A stretch of 64,000 nt of DNA from Mycolicibacterium hippocampi (lineage in GTDB: Bacteria; Actinomycetota; Actinomycetes; Mycobacteriales; Mycobacteriaceae), in assembly GCF_010723735.1 (NCBI RefSeq), contig NZ_BLLB01000002.1:5766001-5830000 (forward strand), written 5' to 3'. The translations under genes and the position numbers were made by a program. The notes under the pieces are model-generated. The model made no database searches and was not told where the DNA came from. It saw only the letters and a list, made by a program, of their open reading frames with translations. The number at the start of each line of letters is the position of its first letter. The first letter of the stretch is position 1. Positions 1 to 8,258 of this stretch are shown here, in pieces.

Positions 1-50
1 ATGACCACGGTGAAGACCGAGACGTTGACCAGGGTGCGCTTTGGATTCAT
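1..50 (-). CDS. mce4B: Mce4B, MCE-family sterol importer subunit (5' end only)
   Basis: Only the first 16 codons are present, running off the left edge of the window. The reverse strand starts with ATG at 50 and reads MNPKRTLVNVSVFTVV, a cytoplasmic basic stretch leading into the N-terminal membrane anchor typical of MCE proteins. It begins 7 bp after the mce4A stop, so it is the next gene of the yrbE4AB-mce4 operon. The family forms a periplasm-spanning lipid shuttle; the Mce4 system imports cholesterol in mycobacteria. Identity is inferred from the anchor sequence and the position after mce4A. Confidence 0.8.
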   Translation of the reverse strand, partial: MNPKRTLVNVSVFTVV

Positions 51-57
51 CGGTTGA

Positions 58-1260
58 TCACCACTCGTCCCTCTCGGCGTACGCCCCGTTGAACAGGAAC
101 TGGAGCGTCGACGGCGCATCGAACTGCAACTCGGTGTTCGGCTGGTAGGGAACGTAGGCGTTGTCGGTGACCAGGAACGGTGTCCGGTACCAGGAACCGC
201 CGAACTGCTTGCTCGGTACATCCGGCAGACCGCGGCAATTGGGCCCTCCGGAGGCATTCACGATCGGCAGGCTCTCCGGGTAGGTGTAGGCCGGCGCGCC
301 GGGGATGAAGCTCGACGACACGAACAGCCCCGGGCGGATGCCACCGATGATTGGAGCGAACCGGTCCACAGCCACCGCCGTGCCCTTCAGGACACAACCG
401 AGCACCGGTGAGTACTCACCGGCCACCTTCAGCGGTGCCCGCAACCGCTGGATCGCGGCGATGTAATCGTCGGCCGCCGGTTCCAGCGTGGCGGTGCCGT
501 TGTTGGCCAGGCCGGTCGCGGCCAACAGCGTCGCGTTGAGGTTGTCCTGCTCGTCGACGACGGTCTGCGTGATGCTGGGCGCGTTGTCGAAGATCCGCAC
601 CAGATCCGGCGCGGCGTCACCGTAGATCGCAGCCACCTGCGCGGTCTTCCGGAGATCCTCCTGCAACGCCGGCAGCTTCGGGTTCAGCTGCTCCAGGTAG
701 TAGTTCAGGCCGGACAGGATGGCACCCGCGTCGTCCCCGTTGCCGCGCAGGCCCTCGGCGAGAGCGGACAGCGTCGCGTTGAGGTTGATCGGGTCGATCT
801 TGGCGAGCACGTCGGTCAGCGTCTGGAACAACGTGTTGACTTCCAGCTGCACGTTCTGCGCCTGCACCTCGGCACCCGGGCGAAGGGACCTGCCATCCGG
901 ATCCTCGGGGGCCAGGAACTCGACGGCCTTGGCGCCGAAGATCGTGGTGCCGGCGATCCGCACGCTCGCGTTGGACGGGATGTAGTTCAGCTCACCGCTC
1001 CTGATGGCGAGCGTCAGCTTCGCCTCGTTCCCGGTGTACTCGATGGATTCGACCTGGCCGACCTGGACACCCCGGTACTTGACCTTGGCCTTGTCCTCCA
1101 TCACCAGGCCGGCACGCGGGGAGAGCACCGTCACCTTGTCCGTCGGGGTGAACGCCGCGGTGTAGGACAGGTAGGTGAACACCACCGCGGCGAGGACGCA
1201 CACAGCGAGGATCGCCGCAGCGATCCTGACGTGGCTGCGCTTGGCGTCACCGTCGGCCAT
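58..1260 (-). CDS. mce4A: Mce4A, MCE/MlaD-domain subunit of the Mce4 sterol importer
   Basis: 400 residues. A short basic N-terminus is followed by one membrane anchor (about residues 12-34) and an MlaD/MCE domain (about 38-115, including YRGVQVGQVESIEY and TIFGAKAVEFL). A long helical region (about 130-260) and a C-terminal domain with two cysteines follow. The MCE family assembles hexamers that carry lipids across the cell envelope, and Mce4 is the mycobacterial cholesterol importer. ATG start at 1260; it lies 10 bp after the yrbE4B stop and 7 bp before mce4B. The assignment to Mce4 rather than another Mce operon comes from the neighbouring hsd4A-fdxD-chsE4 block and the upstream KstR operators. 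Confidence 0.93.
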   Translation of the reverse strand: MADGDAKRSHVRIAAAILAVCVLAAVVFTYLSYTAAFTPTDKVTVLSPRAGLVMEDKAKVKYRGVQVGQVESIEYTGNEAKLTLAIRSGELNYIPSNASVRIAGTTIFGAKAVEFLAPEDPDGRSLRPGAEVQAQNVQLEVNTLFQTLTDVLAKIDPINLNATLSALAEGLRGNGDDAGAILSGLNYYLEQLNPKLPALQEDLRKTAQVAAIYGDAAPDLVRIFDNAPSITQTVVDEQDNLNATLLAATGLANNGTATLEPAADDYIAAIQRLRAPLKVAGEYSPVLGCVLKGTAVAVDRFAPIIGGIRPGLFVSSSFIPGAPAYTYPESLPIVNASGGPNCRGLPDVPSKQFGGSWYRTPFLVTDNAYVPYQPNTELQFDAPSTLQFLFNGAYAERDEW

Positions 1261-1270
1261 ATCCAGCCAC

Positions 1271-2113
1271 CTATCCGGAGAGGTTGAAGTTGCCGGAGGA
1301 GCCGTAAACGGCGAGGGAGATGAACAGCACGATCGTCACCACCACGATCAGCGAGGTGCGCACCGCCTGCCCGACCGCGATGCCCACCCCGACCGGGCCG
1401 CCCGACGCGTTGTAGCCGTAGTAGGTGTGCACCAGCATCACCGCGATCGACATCACGATCGCCTGCAGGAACGACCACAACAGGTCGCTCGGTATCAGGA
1501 ACGTGTTGAAGTAGTGGTCGTAGAGGCCGGCTGACTGGCCGTTGATGTACACCGTGGTGAATCGGGCGGCGAAGAACGCCGCCAGCACCGACAACGCGTA
1601 CAGCGGAACGATCGCGATCAGACCCGCGATGATGCGCGTGGACACCAGGTATGAGACCGCGTGCACCGCCATCGCCTCGACGGCGTCGATCTCCTCGGCG
1701 ACGCGCATCGCGCCCAGCTGTGCCGTGGCCCCGGCGCCGATGGTCGCCGCGAGCGCGATACCGGCGATCACCGGCGCGACGATGCGGACGTTCAGGAAGG
1801 CCGAGAGGAAGCCGGTGAGCGCCTCGATGCCGATGTTGCCCAGCGACGAGTATCCCTGCACGGCGATGACGCCGCCGGACGCGAGCGTCATGAAGGCGGC
1901 CACCCCCACGGTGCCGCCGATCATCACGAGCGCGCCGGTGCCCATGGACATCTCGGCGATCAGCCGGATCGTCTCCCTGCGGTACTTGGTCAGCGCGTTG
2001 GGGATGTAGCGGACCGACTCGCCGTAGAACAGTGCCTGTTCCCCGATGACATCGACGGCGTTGGGCACCACGCGCAGCGCGCGGCGGAAGCGGAGCGTGG
2101 CGTCGTAACTCAT
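1271..2113 (-). CDS. yrbE4B: YrbE4B, MlaE-type permease of the Mce4 importer
   Basis: 280 residues, a multi-spanning MlaE-family permease. The family signature is visible in the middle (GAGATAQLGAMRVAEEIDAV, where the EEID helix contacts the Mce ATPase MceG/MlaF). I chose the ATG at 2113 (MSYDATLRFRRAL): it overlaps the yrbE4A stop in an ATGA arrangement and gives the normal family length, although the frame stays open further upstream. With YrbE4A it forms the inner-membrane channel of the Mce4 sterol transporter. The ATPase is not encoded in this window. Confidence 0.92.
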   Translation of the reverse strand: MSYDATLRFRRALRVVPNAVDVIGEQALFYGESVRYIPNALTKYRRETIRLIAEMSMGTGALVMIGGTVGVAAFMTLASGGVIAVQGYSSLGNIGIEALTGFLSAFLNVRIVAPVIAGIALAATIGAGATAQLGAMRVAEEIDAVEAMAVHAVSYLVSTRIIAGLIAIVPLYALSVLAAFFAARFTTVYINGQSAGLYDHYFNTFLIPSDLLWSFLQAIVMSIAVMLVHTYYGYNASGGPVGVGIAVGQAVRTSLIVVVTIVLFISLAVYGSSGNFNLSG

Positions 2114-2907
2114 AGCACCCGAACCCCGATGGCCGTCATGATGACGTTGATCACGAACAGGCAGATGAATGCGTAGACGACGGTCTCGTTGACGGCATTG
2201 CCGACACCCTTCGGCCCGCCCTTCACCGTCAGGCCGCGGTAGCAGCCGACCAGCCCGGCGACCACGCCGAACAACAACGCCTTGACCTCGGCGAGCAGCA
2301 GCTCGGGCAGCCCCGTCAGCACGGTGAGGCCGTTGATGAAGGACCCGGGGTTGACCCCCTGCAGGAAGACCGAGAAGACGTAGCCCCCGGTCAGACCGAT
2401 CAGGCAGACCAGACCGTTGAGCAGCAGCGCCACGAACGTCGAGGCCAGGACCCGGGGGACCACGAGACGCTGGATCGGGTCGATGCCCAACACCCGCATC
2501 GCGTCGATCTCCTCGCGGATGGTGCGGGCACCGAGGTCCGCGCAGATCGCGGTGGCGCCCGCGCCCGCCACCACCAGCACGGTCACCACCGGGCCGAGCT
2601 GGGTGACGGTTCCGAACGCGGTGCCCGCGCCGGACAGGTCGGCGGCACCGATCTCGCGCAGCAGGATGTTCAGCGTGAAGGCCACCAACACGGTGAAGGG
2701 GATCGCCACCAGCAGCGTGGGGATCAGCGAGACGCGCGCGATCATCCACGTCTGGTCGAGGAACTCACGGAACTGAAAGGGTCTGCGGAAGGTTTTGACG
2801 AACGTGTCCAAGGACATTTCGACGAACCCACCCACGGCCCGCGCCGGCGCCGCAAGCTGTTCGATCAACCTCGGCTCCGTTCTCGGGCGGGGTGGGGAGG
2901 ACGACAC
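2110..2907 (-). CDS. yrbE4A: YrbE4A, MlaE-type permease of the Mce4 importer
   Basis: 265 residues with the MlaE permease domain from about residue 60 onward and the signature GAGATAICADLGARTIREEI. First gene of the yrbE4A-yrbE4B-mce4ABCDEF operon. The start appears to be GTG at 2907 (reading MSSSPPRPRTEP); no strong ribosome site precedes it, so the exact start is moderately certain. It overlaps yrbE4B by 4 bp. Two KstR-type dyads lie 88-190 bp upstream, so expression should be induced when sterol CoA intermediates release KstR. Confidence 0.92.
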   Translation of the reverse strand: MSSSPPRPRTEPRLIEQLAAPARAVGGFVEMSLDTFVKTFRRPFQFREFLDQTWMIARVSLIPTLLVAIPFTVLVAFTLNILLREIGAADLSGAGTAFGTVTQLGPVVTVLVVAGAGATAICADLGARTIREEIDAMRVLGIDPIQRLVVPRVLASTFVALLLNGLVCLIGLTGGYVFSVFLQGVNPGSFINGLTVLTGLPELLLAEVKALLFGVVAGLVGCYRGLTVKGGPKGVGNAVNETVVYAFICLFVINVIMTAIGVRVL

Positions 2908-2994
2908 CGTGGCGAAGAATCCGACGATGGCCGGTCGCGACGGTCACCCACCCCTTGGCTAAGCGGTGCTCTTAGTGAGCCGGATCATATTAAC

Positions 2995-3008
2995 TAGAAC
3001 ACGTTCGG
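2995..3008. promoter_or_regulatory. KstR-type operator, imperfect (yrbE4A promoter)
   Basis: TAGAACACGTTCGG matches the KstR consensus TnnAACnnGTTnnA except for the last base. It sits 88 bp upstream of yrbE4A, after the hsd4A stop, so it most likely controls the mce4 operon. This is a consensus match only. Confidence 0.7.
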
Positions 3009-3083
3009 AGTGTCAAAGAACGGCAAATACAGTCCAAACTCTTACATTTTCGCTGTTCAGGCACACTGTGACGCAGATCATCC

Positions 3084-3097
3084 TAGAACGTGTTCCA
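3084..3097. promoter_or_regulatory. KstR-type operator, perfect consensus (upstream of mce4 operon)
   Basis: TAGAACGTGTTCCA fits TnnAACnnGTTnnA at every fixed position. It lies between the hsd4A stop (3128) and the weaker copy at 2995. The second dyad 89 bp from the first suggests two repressor positions on the yrbE4A promoter region. Confidence 0.82.
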
Positions 3098-3127
3098 ATT
3101 GACGCACGGCACTGACAATCAAGACTG

Positions 3128-4069
3128 TCAGTCTCGATCGCCCAGCCCCATCGCGGCCGAGAAGCTACGCTCCGGGTCCCTGTCAGCAAAGTAGCTCTGC
3201 AAAGTGCCGGACAGGTCCGCCGGATCCCATGCGTCACTGGAGGCACTGAACTGCGCTTCAGCGGTGGGCGCCGCGACGAGCGTCACCGTCGGACCATAAA
3301 CGATGAAGAGCTGTCCGTTGACCGCTTCGGCCGCCGGCGACGCCAGAAACCGGACCAGGTTCACGACGTGGTCCGGAGACAGCGGATCCACGGCCCCCTC
3401 CGGCAGCTCGGGAGCATCACCGAACACGCCCGCGGTCATCGCGGTGCGCGCGCGTGGAGCGATGACATTGGCCCTCACCCCGAACCGGCCGAGCGCCCGG
3501 GCAGCCGACAGCGTCAGCGCGGTGATGCCCGCCTTGGCGGCGCCGTAGTTGGGCTGGCCGACCGGACCCGAGAGACCGGCCTCCGAGGAAGTGTTGATGA
3601 TCCGCCCGTACACTCGCCCGTTTTCGACCCCGTCACCGCCCTGTTTGGCCTTCGAGCGCCAGTAGGTCGCCGCATTGCGGGTCAGCAGGAAGTGCCCGCG
3701 CAGATGCACCGCGATGACCGCGTCCCACTCCTCGTCGGTCATGTTGAACAGGATCCGGTCGCGGGTGATCCCGGCGTTGTTGACGACGATGTTGAGCCCA
3801 CCGAGGCCGTCGGCCGTCTCGACCAGCTCGTCGGCGGTGCTGCGTTCGCTGATGTCGCCGGCCACCGCGACACCCTTGGTGCCCGCTGCGGCGATCTCGT
3901 CGAGGACATCGGATTGGTCCAGCGCCGCGGCGATGTCGTTGACGACGACGGCCGCGCCGGCGCGGGCCAGACCGATCGCCTCGGCGCGGCCCAACCCGGC
4001 GGCGGCACCGGTCACGACGGCGGTTCTGCCGGCCAGATCGATCTGGGCGGCGGGGTCTGATTGAGTCAA
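3128..4069 (-). CDS. hsd4A: Hsd4A/ChsB1, SDR 3-hydroxyacyl-CoA / 17beta-hydroxysteroid dehydrogenase
   Basis: 313 residues, classical short-chain dehydrogenase. The Rossmann glycine motif GAAAGLG is near residue 22, NNAG near 100, and the catalytic YGAAK motif near 178. Counterpart of M. tuberculosis Rv3502c, which oxidises the 3-hydroxy group of steroid side-chain acyl-CoA and is also described as a 17beta-hydroxysteroid dehydrogenase. The best start is TTG at 4069 (reading MTQSDPAAQIDL), with AGAGG about 9-13 bases upstream. The gene follows fdxD by 13 bp. Transcription probably begins at the KstR operator at 4320. Confidence 0.9.
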   Translation of the reverse strand: MTQSDPAAQIDLAGRTAVVTGAAAGLGRAEAIGLARAGAAVVVNDIAAALDQSDVLDEIAAAGTKGVAVAGDISERSTADELVETADGLGGLNIVVNNAGITRDRILFNMTDEEWDAVIAVHLRGHFLLTRNAATYWRSKAKQGGDGVENGRVYGRIINTSSEAGLSGPVGQPNYGAAKAGITALTLSAARALGRFGVRANVIAPRARTAMTAGVFGDAPELPEGAVDPLSPDHVVNLVRFLASPAAEAVNGQLFIVYGPTVTLVAAPTAEAQFSASSDAWDPADLSGTLQSYFADRDPERSFSAAMGLGDRD

Positions 4070-4082
4070 AGTACGAATACCT

Positions 4083-4274
4083 CTAGTCGTGGCGGATCAG
4101 GGCAGCGCGGGGACACTCGGCGATGGACTGTTCGGCCACCGCCTCCTCGCCGGCGGGGACCGGGTCGGCCTTCACCACCGCGTAGTCCTCGTCGTCGAGG
4201 TCGAACAGGTCCGGGGCAATGCCCACGCACACCGCATTGCCCTCACAACGATCACGATCCACTTCCACTCGCAT
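4083..4274 (-). CDS. fdxD: FdxD, small 3Fe-4S-type ferredoxin
   Basis: 63 residues. Cluster ligands are visible as C-E-G-N-A-V-C near the N-terminus and a Cys-Pro near the C-terminus (AECPRAAL). This is the three-cysteine pattern of mycobacterial P450-associated ferredoxins, with Asn at the variable position. The frame is open further upstream, but the ATG at 4274 has AGGAGG six bases before it, which decides the start. It is an electron carrier, plausibly for the steroid P450s or another oxidoreductase of the pathway; the partner is not known from sequence. First gene of a short fdxD-hsd4A operon under a KstR operator. Confidence 0.9.
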   Translation of the reverse strand: MRVEVDRDRCEGNAVCVGIAPDLFDLDDEDYAVVKADPVPAGEEAVAEQSIAECPRAALIRHD

Positions 4275-4319
4275 GACAACCTCCTGCCCGTAGTGTGACA
4301 CCACCCTGGACCGTAAGAC

Positions 4320-4333
4320 TAGAACGTGTTACA
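4320..4333. promoter_or_regulatory. KstR-type operator between fdxD and chsE4
   Basis: TAGAACGTGTTACA is a perfect match to TnnAACnnGTTnnA. It lies between the divergent fdxD (start 4274) and chsE4 (start 4413) and so can repress both directions. Confidence 0.88.
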
Positions 4334-4412
4334 ACCGCAGAAGGCATGAGGTATGCCCGGGCCCCGGGATGGCACTGCAATTCAAGGCTCGCAGAGAAGT
4401 GAGGACGGCGCG

Positions 4413-5591
4413 ATGCGAATCGGCTACACCCCCGAGCAGGAGGACCTGCGCCGCGAACTGCGCGCGTATTTCACCAAGCTCATGACACCCGAGCGGGCCG
4501 AGGCGCTGGCATCCAACGACGGCGAGATGGGGCGCGGCAACGTCTACCGCGAGACCGTTGCGCAGATGGGCAGGGACGGTTGGCTGACGCTGTCCTGGCC
4601 CGAGGAGTTCGGCGGGCAGGCCCGGCCACCGATGGACGGGCTGATCTTCAACGACGAGGCCTCGATCGCCAACGTCCCGGTGCCGTTCCTGACCATCAAC
4701 AGCGTCGCACCGACGATCATGCACTTCGGCAGCGACGAACAGAAGAAGTTCTTCCTGCCCAGGATCGCCAAGGGCGAGTTGCACTTCTCCATCGGCTACT
4801 CCGAACCCGGCGCAGGCACCGACCTCGCGGCTCTGCGCACCACCGCGGTGCGCGACGGTGACGACTACGTCATCAACGGCCAGAAGATGTGGACCAGCCT
4901 GATCGCCTACGCCGACTATGTCTGGCTGGCGGTGCGCACCAACCAGGAAGCCAAGAAGCACCGCGGCATCTCGATGCTGATCGTGCCGACGACTGCCGAC
5001 GGCTTCTCCTGGACCCCGGTGCACACGATGTCCGGTGTCGACACCAGCGCCACCTACTACCAGGACGTCCGGGTTCCGACGTCGGCCCGGGTGGGTGAGG
5101 AGAACGCCGGGTGGAAGCTGGTCACCAACCAGCTCAACCACGAGCGCGTCGCCCTGGTGTCAGCGCAGCCGATCTTCTCGGCACTCGACGGAGTCCGCGA
5201 GTGGGCGCAGAACACCAAGGACGCCCACGGCAGGCGTTACATCGACTCGGAGTGGGTGCAGCTCAACCTCGCCCGGGTGCACGCCAAGGCCGAGGTGCTC
5301 AAGCTGATCAACTGGGAACTGGCCTCCAGCGATGCCGCGCCGTCGCCGGCTGACGCGTCGGCCGCCAAGGTGTACGGCACCGAGTTGGCCACCGAGGCCT
5401 ACCGCCTGCTGATGGAGGTCCTGGGCACCGCGGCGACCCTGCGCACCGATTCGCCCGGCGCTCTGCTACGCGGCCGGATCGAACGGATGCACCGGTCCTG
5501 CCTGATCCTGACCTTCGGCGGCGGCACCAACGAGATCCAGCGAGACATCATCGGCATGGTCGCACTCGGCCTGCCCCGGGTAAACCGCTGA
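4413..5591 (+). CDS. chsE4: ChsE4 (FadE26), steroid-CoA acyl-CoA dehydrogenase subunit
   Basis: 392 residues, acyl-CoA dehydrogenase fold with the full N-terminal, middle (GYSEPGAGTDLA, about 128-139) and C-terminal domains. A conserved NHERV segment holds Glu244 at the position of the catalytic base. Counterpart of Rv3504. With ChsE5 it forms an alpha2beta2 FAD enzyme that starts beta-oxidation of the C26-CoA sterol side chain. The ATG at 4413 is preceded by a GAGG-type ribosome site; the frame is open 60 bases further up, but that part overlaps the leader. First gene of a six-gene plus-strand operon. Confidence 0.95.
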   Translation: MRIGYTPEQEDLRRELRAYFTKLMTPERAEALASNDGEMGRGNVYRETVAQMGRDGWLTLSWPEEFGGQARPPMDGLIFNDEASIANVPVPFLTINSVAPTIMHFGSDEQKKFFLPRIAKGELHFSIGYSEPGAGTDLAALRTTAVRDGDDYVINGQKMWTSLIAYADYVWLAVRTNQEAKKHRGISMLIVPTTADGFSWTPVHTMSGVDTSATYYQDVRVPTSARVGEENAGWKLVTNQLNHERVALVSAQPIFSALDGVREWAQNTKDAHGRRYIDSEWVQLNLARVHAKAEVLKLINWELASSDAAPSPADASAAKVYGTELATEAYRLLMEVLGTAATLRTDSPGALLRGRIERMHRSCLILTFGGGTNEIQRDIIGMVALGLPRVNR

Positions 5592-5607
5592 GAGAGGCGA
5601 GAATTTC

Positions 5608-6711
5608 ATGGACTTTTCCAAGCCGGAAGCGGCGGAGGACCTCGGCGGCCTGGTCCGCACGATCACCGAGTCGGTGTGCACGCCCGAACACCAACGTGCC
5701 CTCGACGGTGCGGAGAACCGCTTCGACCGGGATCTGTGGTCCAAGCTCGTCGACGCCGACGTGCTGAGCGCCGCGTCTCCGGAATCGTTGGGCGGCGGCG
5801 GATTCGGTGTTCTGGAGCAGACCGCCGTCCTCGAAGCACTCGGCAGGCAGCTCGCCGCGGTGCCCTACCTGGAATCGGTGGTGGTCGCCGCGGGCGCACT
5901 GGCGAAGTTCGGTTCCGAGGAGCTGCAGCAGCAATGGGCGGCGCCCGCCGTCAACGGTGCCAAGATCCTCACCGTCGCGTTGTCCGCAGAAATGGGTGAC
6001 GGCCCGGTGCAGGCGCAGCCAGCCGGCGACGGGTACAAGCTGACCGGCGCCCGCACCCTGGTGCCGTACGGCCCGGTCGCGGACGCATTCCTGGTCCCGG
6101 CCGAAACCAATTCGGGGACAAAGATCTTCGTCGTCGCCGCGGACGATCCGGGCGTGACAGCGACGGCGCTGAGCACCACCGGGCACGGCAGTGTCGGGCA
6201 CCTCGAGCTGCACGGCGTCGAGCTCGGCGAGCAGCGCCTCGTCGGTGACGACGGGACCGCCGTGCTGGACTGGCTGCAGACCCGCCAGCTGCTGGGTCTT
6301 TCGGCATTCCAGCTGGGCGTGGTGGACCGTGCGCTCGAACTCACCGCGCAGTACGCGCGCGAACGCGAGCAGTTCGACAGGCCGATCGGCAGCTTCCAGG
6401 CGGTGTCGGCGCGCCTCGCCGACGGCTACATCGACATCAAGGGTCTGCGGTTGACGCTGACCCAGGCGGCGTGGCGGTTGTCCGAGGATCTGCCCGCCGA
6501 CATCGATGTCCGCTCCGCGGCGTTCTGGGCGGCCGAGGCCGGCCACCGGGTGGCCCACACGACGGTCCACGTCCACGGCGGTGTGGGCATCGACACCGAC
6601 CATCCGGTGCACCGGTACTTCCTAGCCGCCAAACAGTCCGAGTTCGCAGTGGGCAGCGCGACCGGAGCGCTGCTGGCCATCGGTCGCGAACTGGCCGACA
6701 CCCCGGCCTGA
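5608..6711 (+). CDS. chsE5: ChsE5 (FadE27), partner acyl-CoA dehydrogenase subunit
   Basis: 367 residues, acyl-CoA dehydrogenase fold. The C-terminal half contains the REQFDRPIGSFQAVS and HVHGGVGID segments typical of this family. Counterpart of Rv3505. ChsE5-type subunits lack the catalytic glutamate and complete the FAD and substrate sites of ChsE4. The start is ATG at 5608 with an AGAGGCGAG leader 16 bp after the chsE4 stop, consistent with coupled synthesis of a 1:1 complex. Confidence 0.94.
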   Translation: MDFSKPEAAEDLGGLVRTITESVCTPEHQRALDGAENRFDRDLWSKLVDADVLSAASPESLGGGGFGVLEQTAVLEALGRQLAAVPYLESVVVAAGALAKFGSEELQQQWAAPAVNGAKILTVALSAEMGDGPVQAQPAGDGYKLTGARTLVPYGPVADAFLVPAETNSGTKIFVVAADDPGVTATALSTTGHGSVGHLELHGVELGEQRLVGDDGTAVLDWLQTRQLLGLSAFQLGVVDRALELTAQYAREREQFDRPIGSFQAVSARLADGYIDIKGLRLTLTQAAWRLSEDLPADIDVRSAAFWAAEAGHRVAHTTVHVHGGVGIDTDHPVHRYFLAAKQSEFAVGSATGALLAIGRELADTPA

Positions 6712-6725
6712 TCCGCCTCTGTCCG

Positions 6726-8258
6726 GTGGCCACCTCCCTCGCACCGACCGTCCCGGATCTGTTGAGGCCGCTGGCCGAGGTCGACGATCGTGGCGTGTTC
6801 TCGGTCGACGGCGACGGCGATTCATCGGTGTCGTTTGTCAGCTGGCGCAACCACATCCGGGATGCCGCCGCGTTGGCCGGGGCGCTGCGCACCCGGCTGG
6901 ATCCCGGCCGGCCGCCACACGTCGGTGTGCTGCTGGGCAACACCCCGTTCTTCTGCACCGTACTGGCCGCCGCCGCCCTGTCCGGGATCGTGCCGGTGGG
7001 GCTGAACCCGACCCGACGCGGCGCGGCCCTGCAACGCGACGTCGCCCACGCGGACTGCCAGCTGGTGCTCACCGACAACCCGGGCGCCGGAGACGGCGAC
7101 ACCGCCGTGATCGATGTCCGCACAGCGGAGTTCGACGCCGAACTGAGCTCCTTCAGCGATTCACCGGTCCGGTTCCGCCGTGCCGACCCCGACGATCTAT
7201 TCATGTTGATCTTCACGTCCGGCACCAGCGGCGACCCGAAAGCGGTGCGGTGCACCCACGAGAAGGTGGCGTTCCCCGGAGCCATGCTCGCGCAGCGGTT
7301 CGGGCTGGGGCCCGCCGACACGTGTTATCTGTCGATGCCGCTGTTCCATTCGAACGCGATCATGGCGGGGTGGGCTCCCGCGGTGGCCGCGGGAGCGTCG
7401 ATCGCGCTGCGCCGCAAGTTCTCTGCGTCCCGGTTCATCCCCGACGTCCGGCGCTTCGGCGCCACGTACGCCAACTATGTGGGCAAACCGCTGTCCTACA
7501 TCCTGGCCACGCCCGAGCAGCCGGACGACTCCGACAATCCGTTGAAGGTCGCCTACGGCAACGAAGGCGCCCCCAGTGATCTGACGAGGTTCGCGCACCG
7601 CTTTCGGGTGCAGGTGGTCGACGGCTTCGGTTCCAGCGAGGGGGGCGTGTCCATCGCGCGGACCCCCGACACCCCAGACGGCGCCCTGGGCCCACTGGTC
7701 GGGGGGGTGACGATCGTCGACGTCGACACCGGCGCCGAGTGCGCCCCCGGGGTCATCGGTGAGCTGGTGAACACCGAAGGACCCGGCCAGTTCCGGGGCT
7801 ACTACAAGGATCCCGCCGCCGAGGCCGAACGGATGCGCGGCGGGGTATACCACAGCGGCGACCTGGCCTACCGCGACGAGCGCGGGTTCGCCTACTTCGC
7901 GGGGCGGCTGGGCGATTGGATGCGCGTCGACGGCGAGAACCTCGGCACCGCACCGATCGAGCGGATCCTGTCGCGCTACCCCGGCGTCACCGCAGCCGCG
8001 GTGTACCCGATCCCCGATCCCGCGGTGGGCGACCAGGTGATGGCCGCCCTGGTGTTGCCCGAGGACGTGCACTTCGATCCCGGCGAGTTCACCCGGTTCC
8101 TGTGCCGGCAGGACGATCTCGGCCCCAAGCAGTGGCCCGCGTTCGTACGGATCGGGACCACGCTGCCCCGCACCGAGACCTTCAAGGTCGTCAAAAGACA
8201 ACTCAGTGCACAAGGCACCGAATGCCCGGATCCCGTCTACCGGATCAAACGGCCGTGA
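6726..8258 (+). CDS. fadD17: FadD17, steroid side-chain acyl-CoA synthetase
   Basis: 510 residues, ANL-superfamily adenylate-forming ligase. The P-loop-like FTSGTSGDPKAV is at about 163-174, the GFGSSEGG adenylation motif near 301, YHSGDLAY near 376, and the C-terminal lysine segment ETFKVVKRQL near 486-495. Counterpart of Rv3506, one of the CoA ligases that activate steroid carboxylic side chains. I take the GTG at 6726, 14 bp after the chsE5 stop, giving MATSLAPTVPDLL; the frame is open through chsE5, so longer starts are only overlap. Its last bases overlap the next ligase (GTGA). Confidence 0.88.
   Translation: MATSLAPTVPDLLRPLAEVDDRGVFSVDGDGDSSVSFVSWRNHIRDAAALAGALRTRLDPGRPPHVGVLLGNTPFFCTVLAAAALSGIVPVGLNPTRRGAALQRDVAHADCQLVLTDNPGAGDGDTAVIDVRTAEFDAELSSFSDSPVRFRRADPDDLFMLIFTSGTSGDPKAVRCTHEKVAFPGAMLAQRFGLGPADTCYLSMPLFHSNAIMAGWAPAVAAGASIALRRKFSASRFIPDVRRFGATYANYVGKPLSYILATPEQPDDSDNPLKVAYGNEGAPSDLTRFAHRFRVQVVDGFGSSEGGVSIARTPDTPDGALGPLVGGVTIVDVDTGAECAPGVIGELVNTEGPGQFRGYYKDPAAEAERMRGGVYHSGDLAYRDERGFAYFAGRLGDWMRVDGENLGTAPIERILSRYPGVTAAAVYPIPDPAVGDQVMAALVLPEDVHFDPGEFTRFLCRQDDLGPKQWPAFVRIGTTLPRTETFKVVKRQLSAQGTECPDPVYRIKRP

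Noticed and set aside
1271..2749. Extended YrbE4B with about 210 extra residues
   Set aside because: The extension is the out-of-frame shadow of yrbE4A; ATG 2113 in an ATGA overlap gives the family length.
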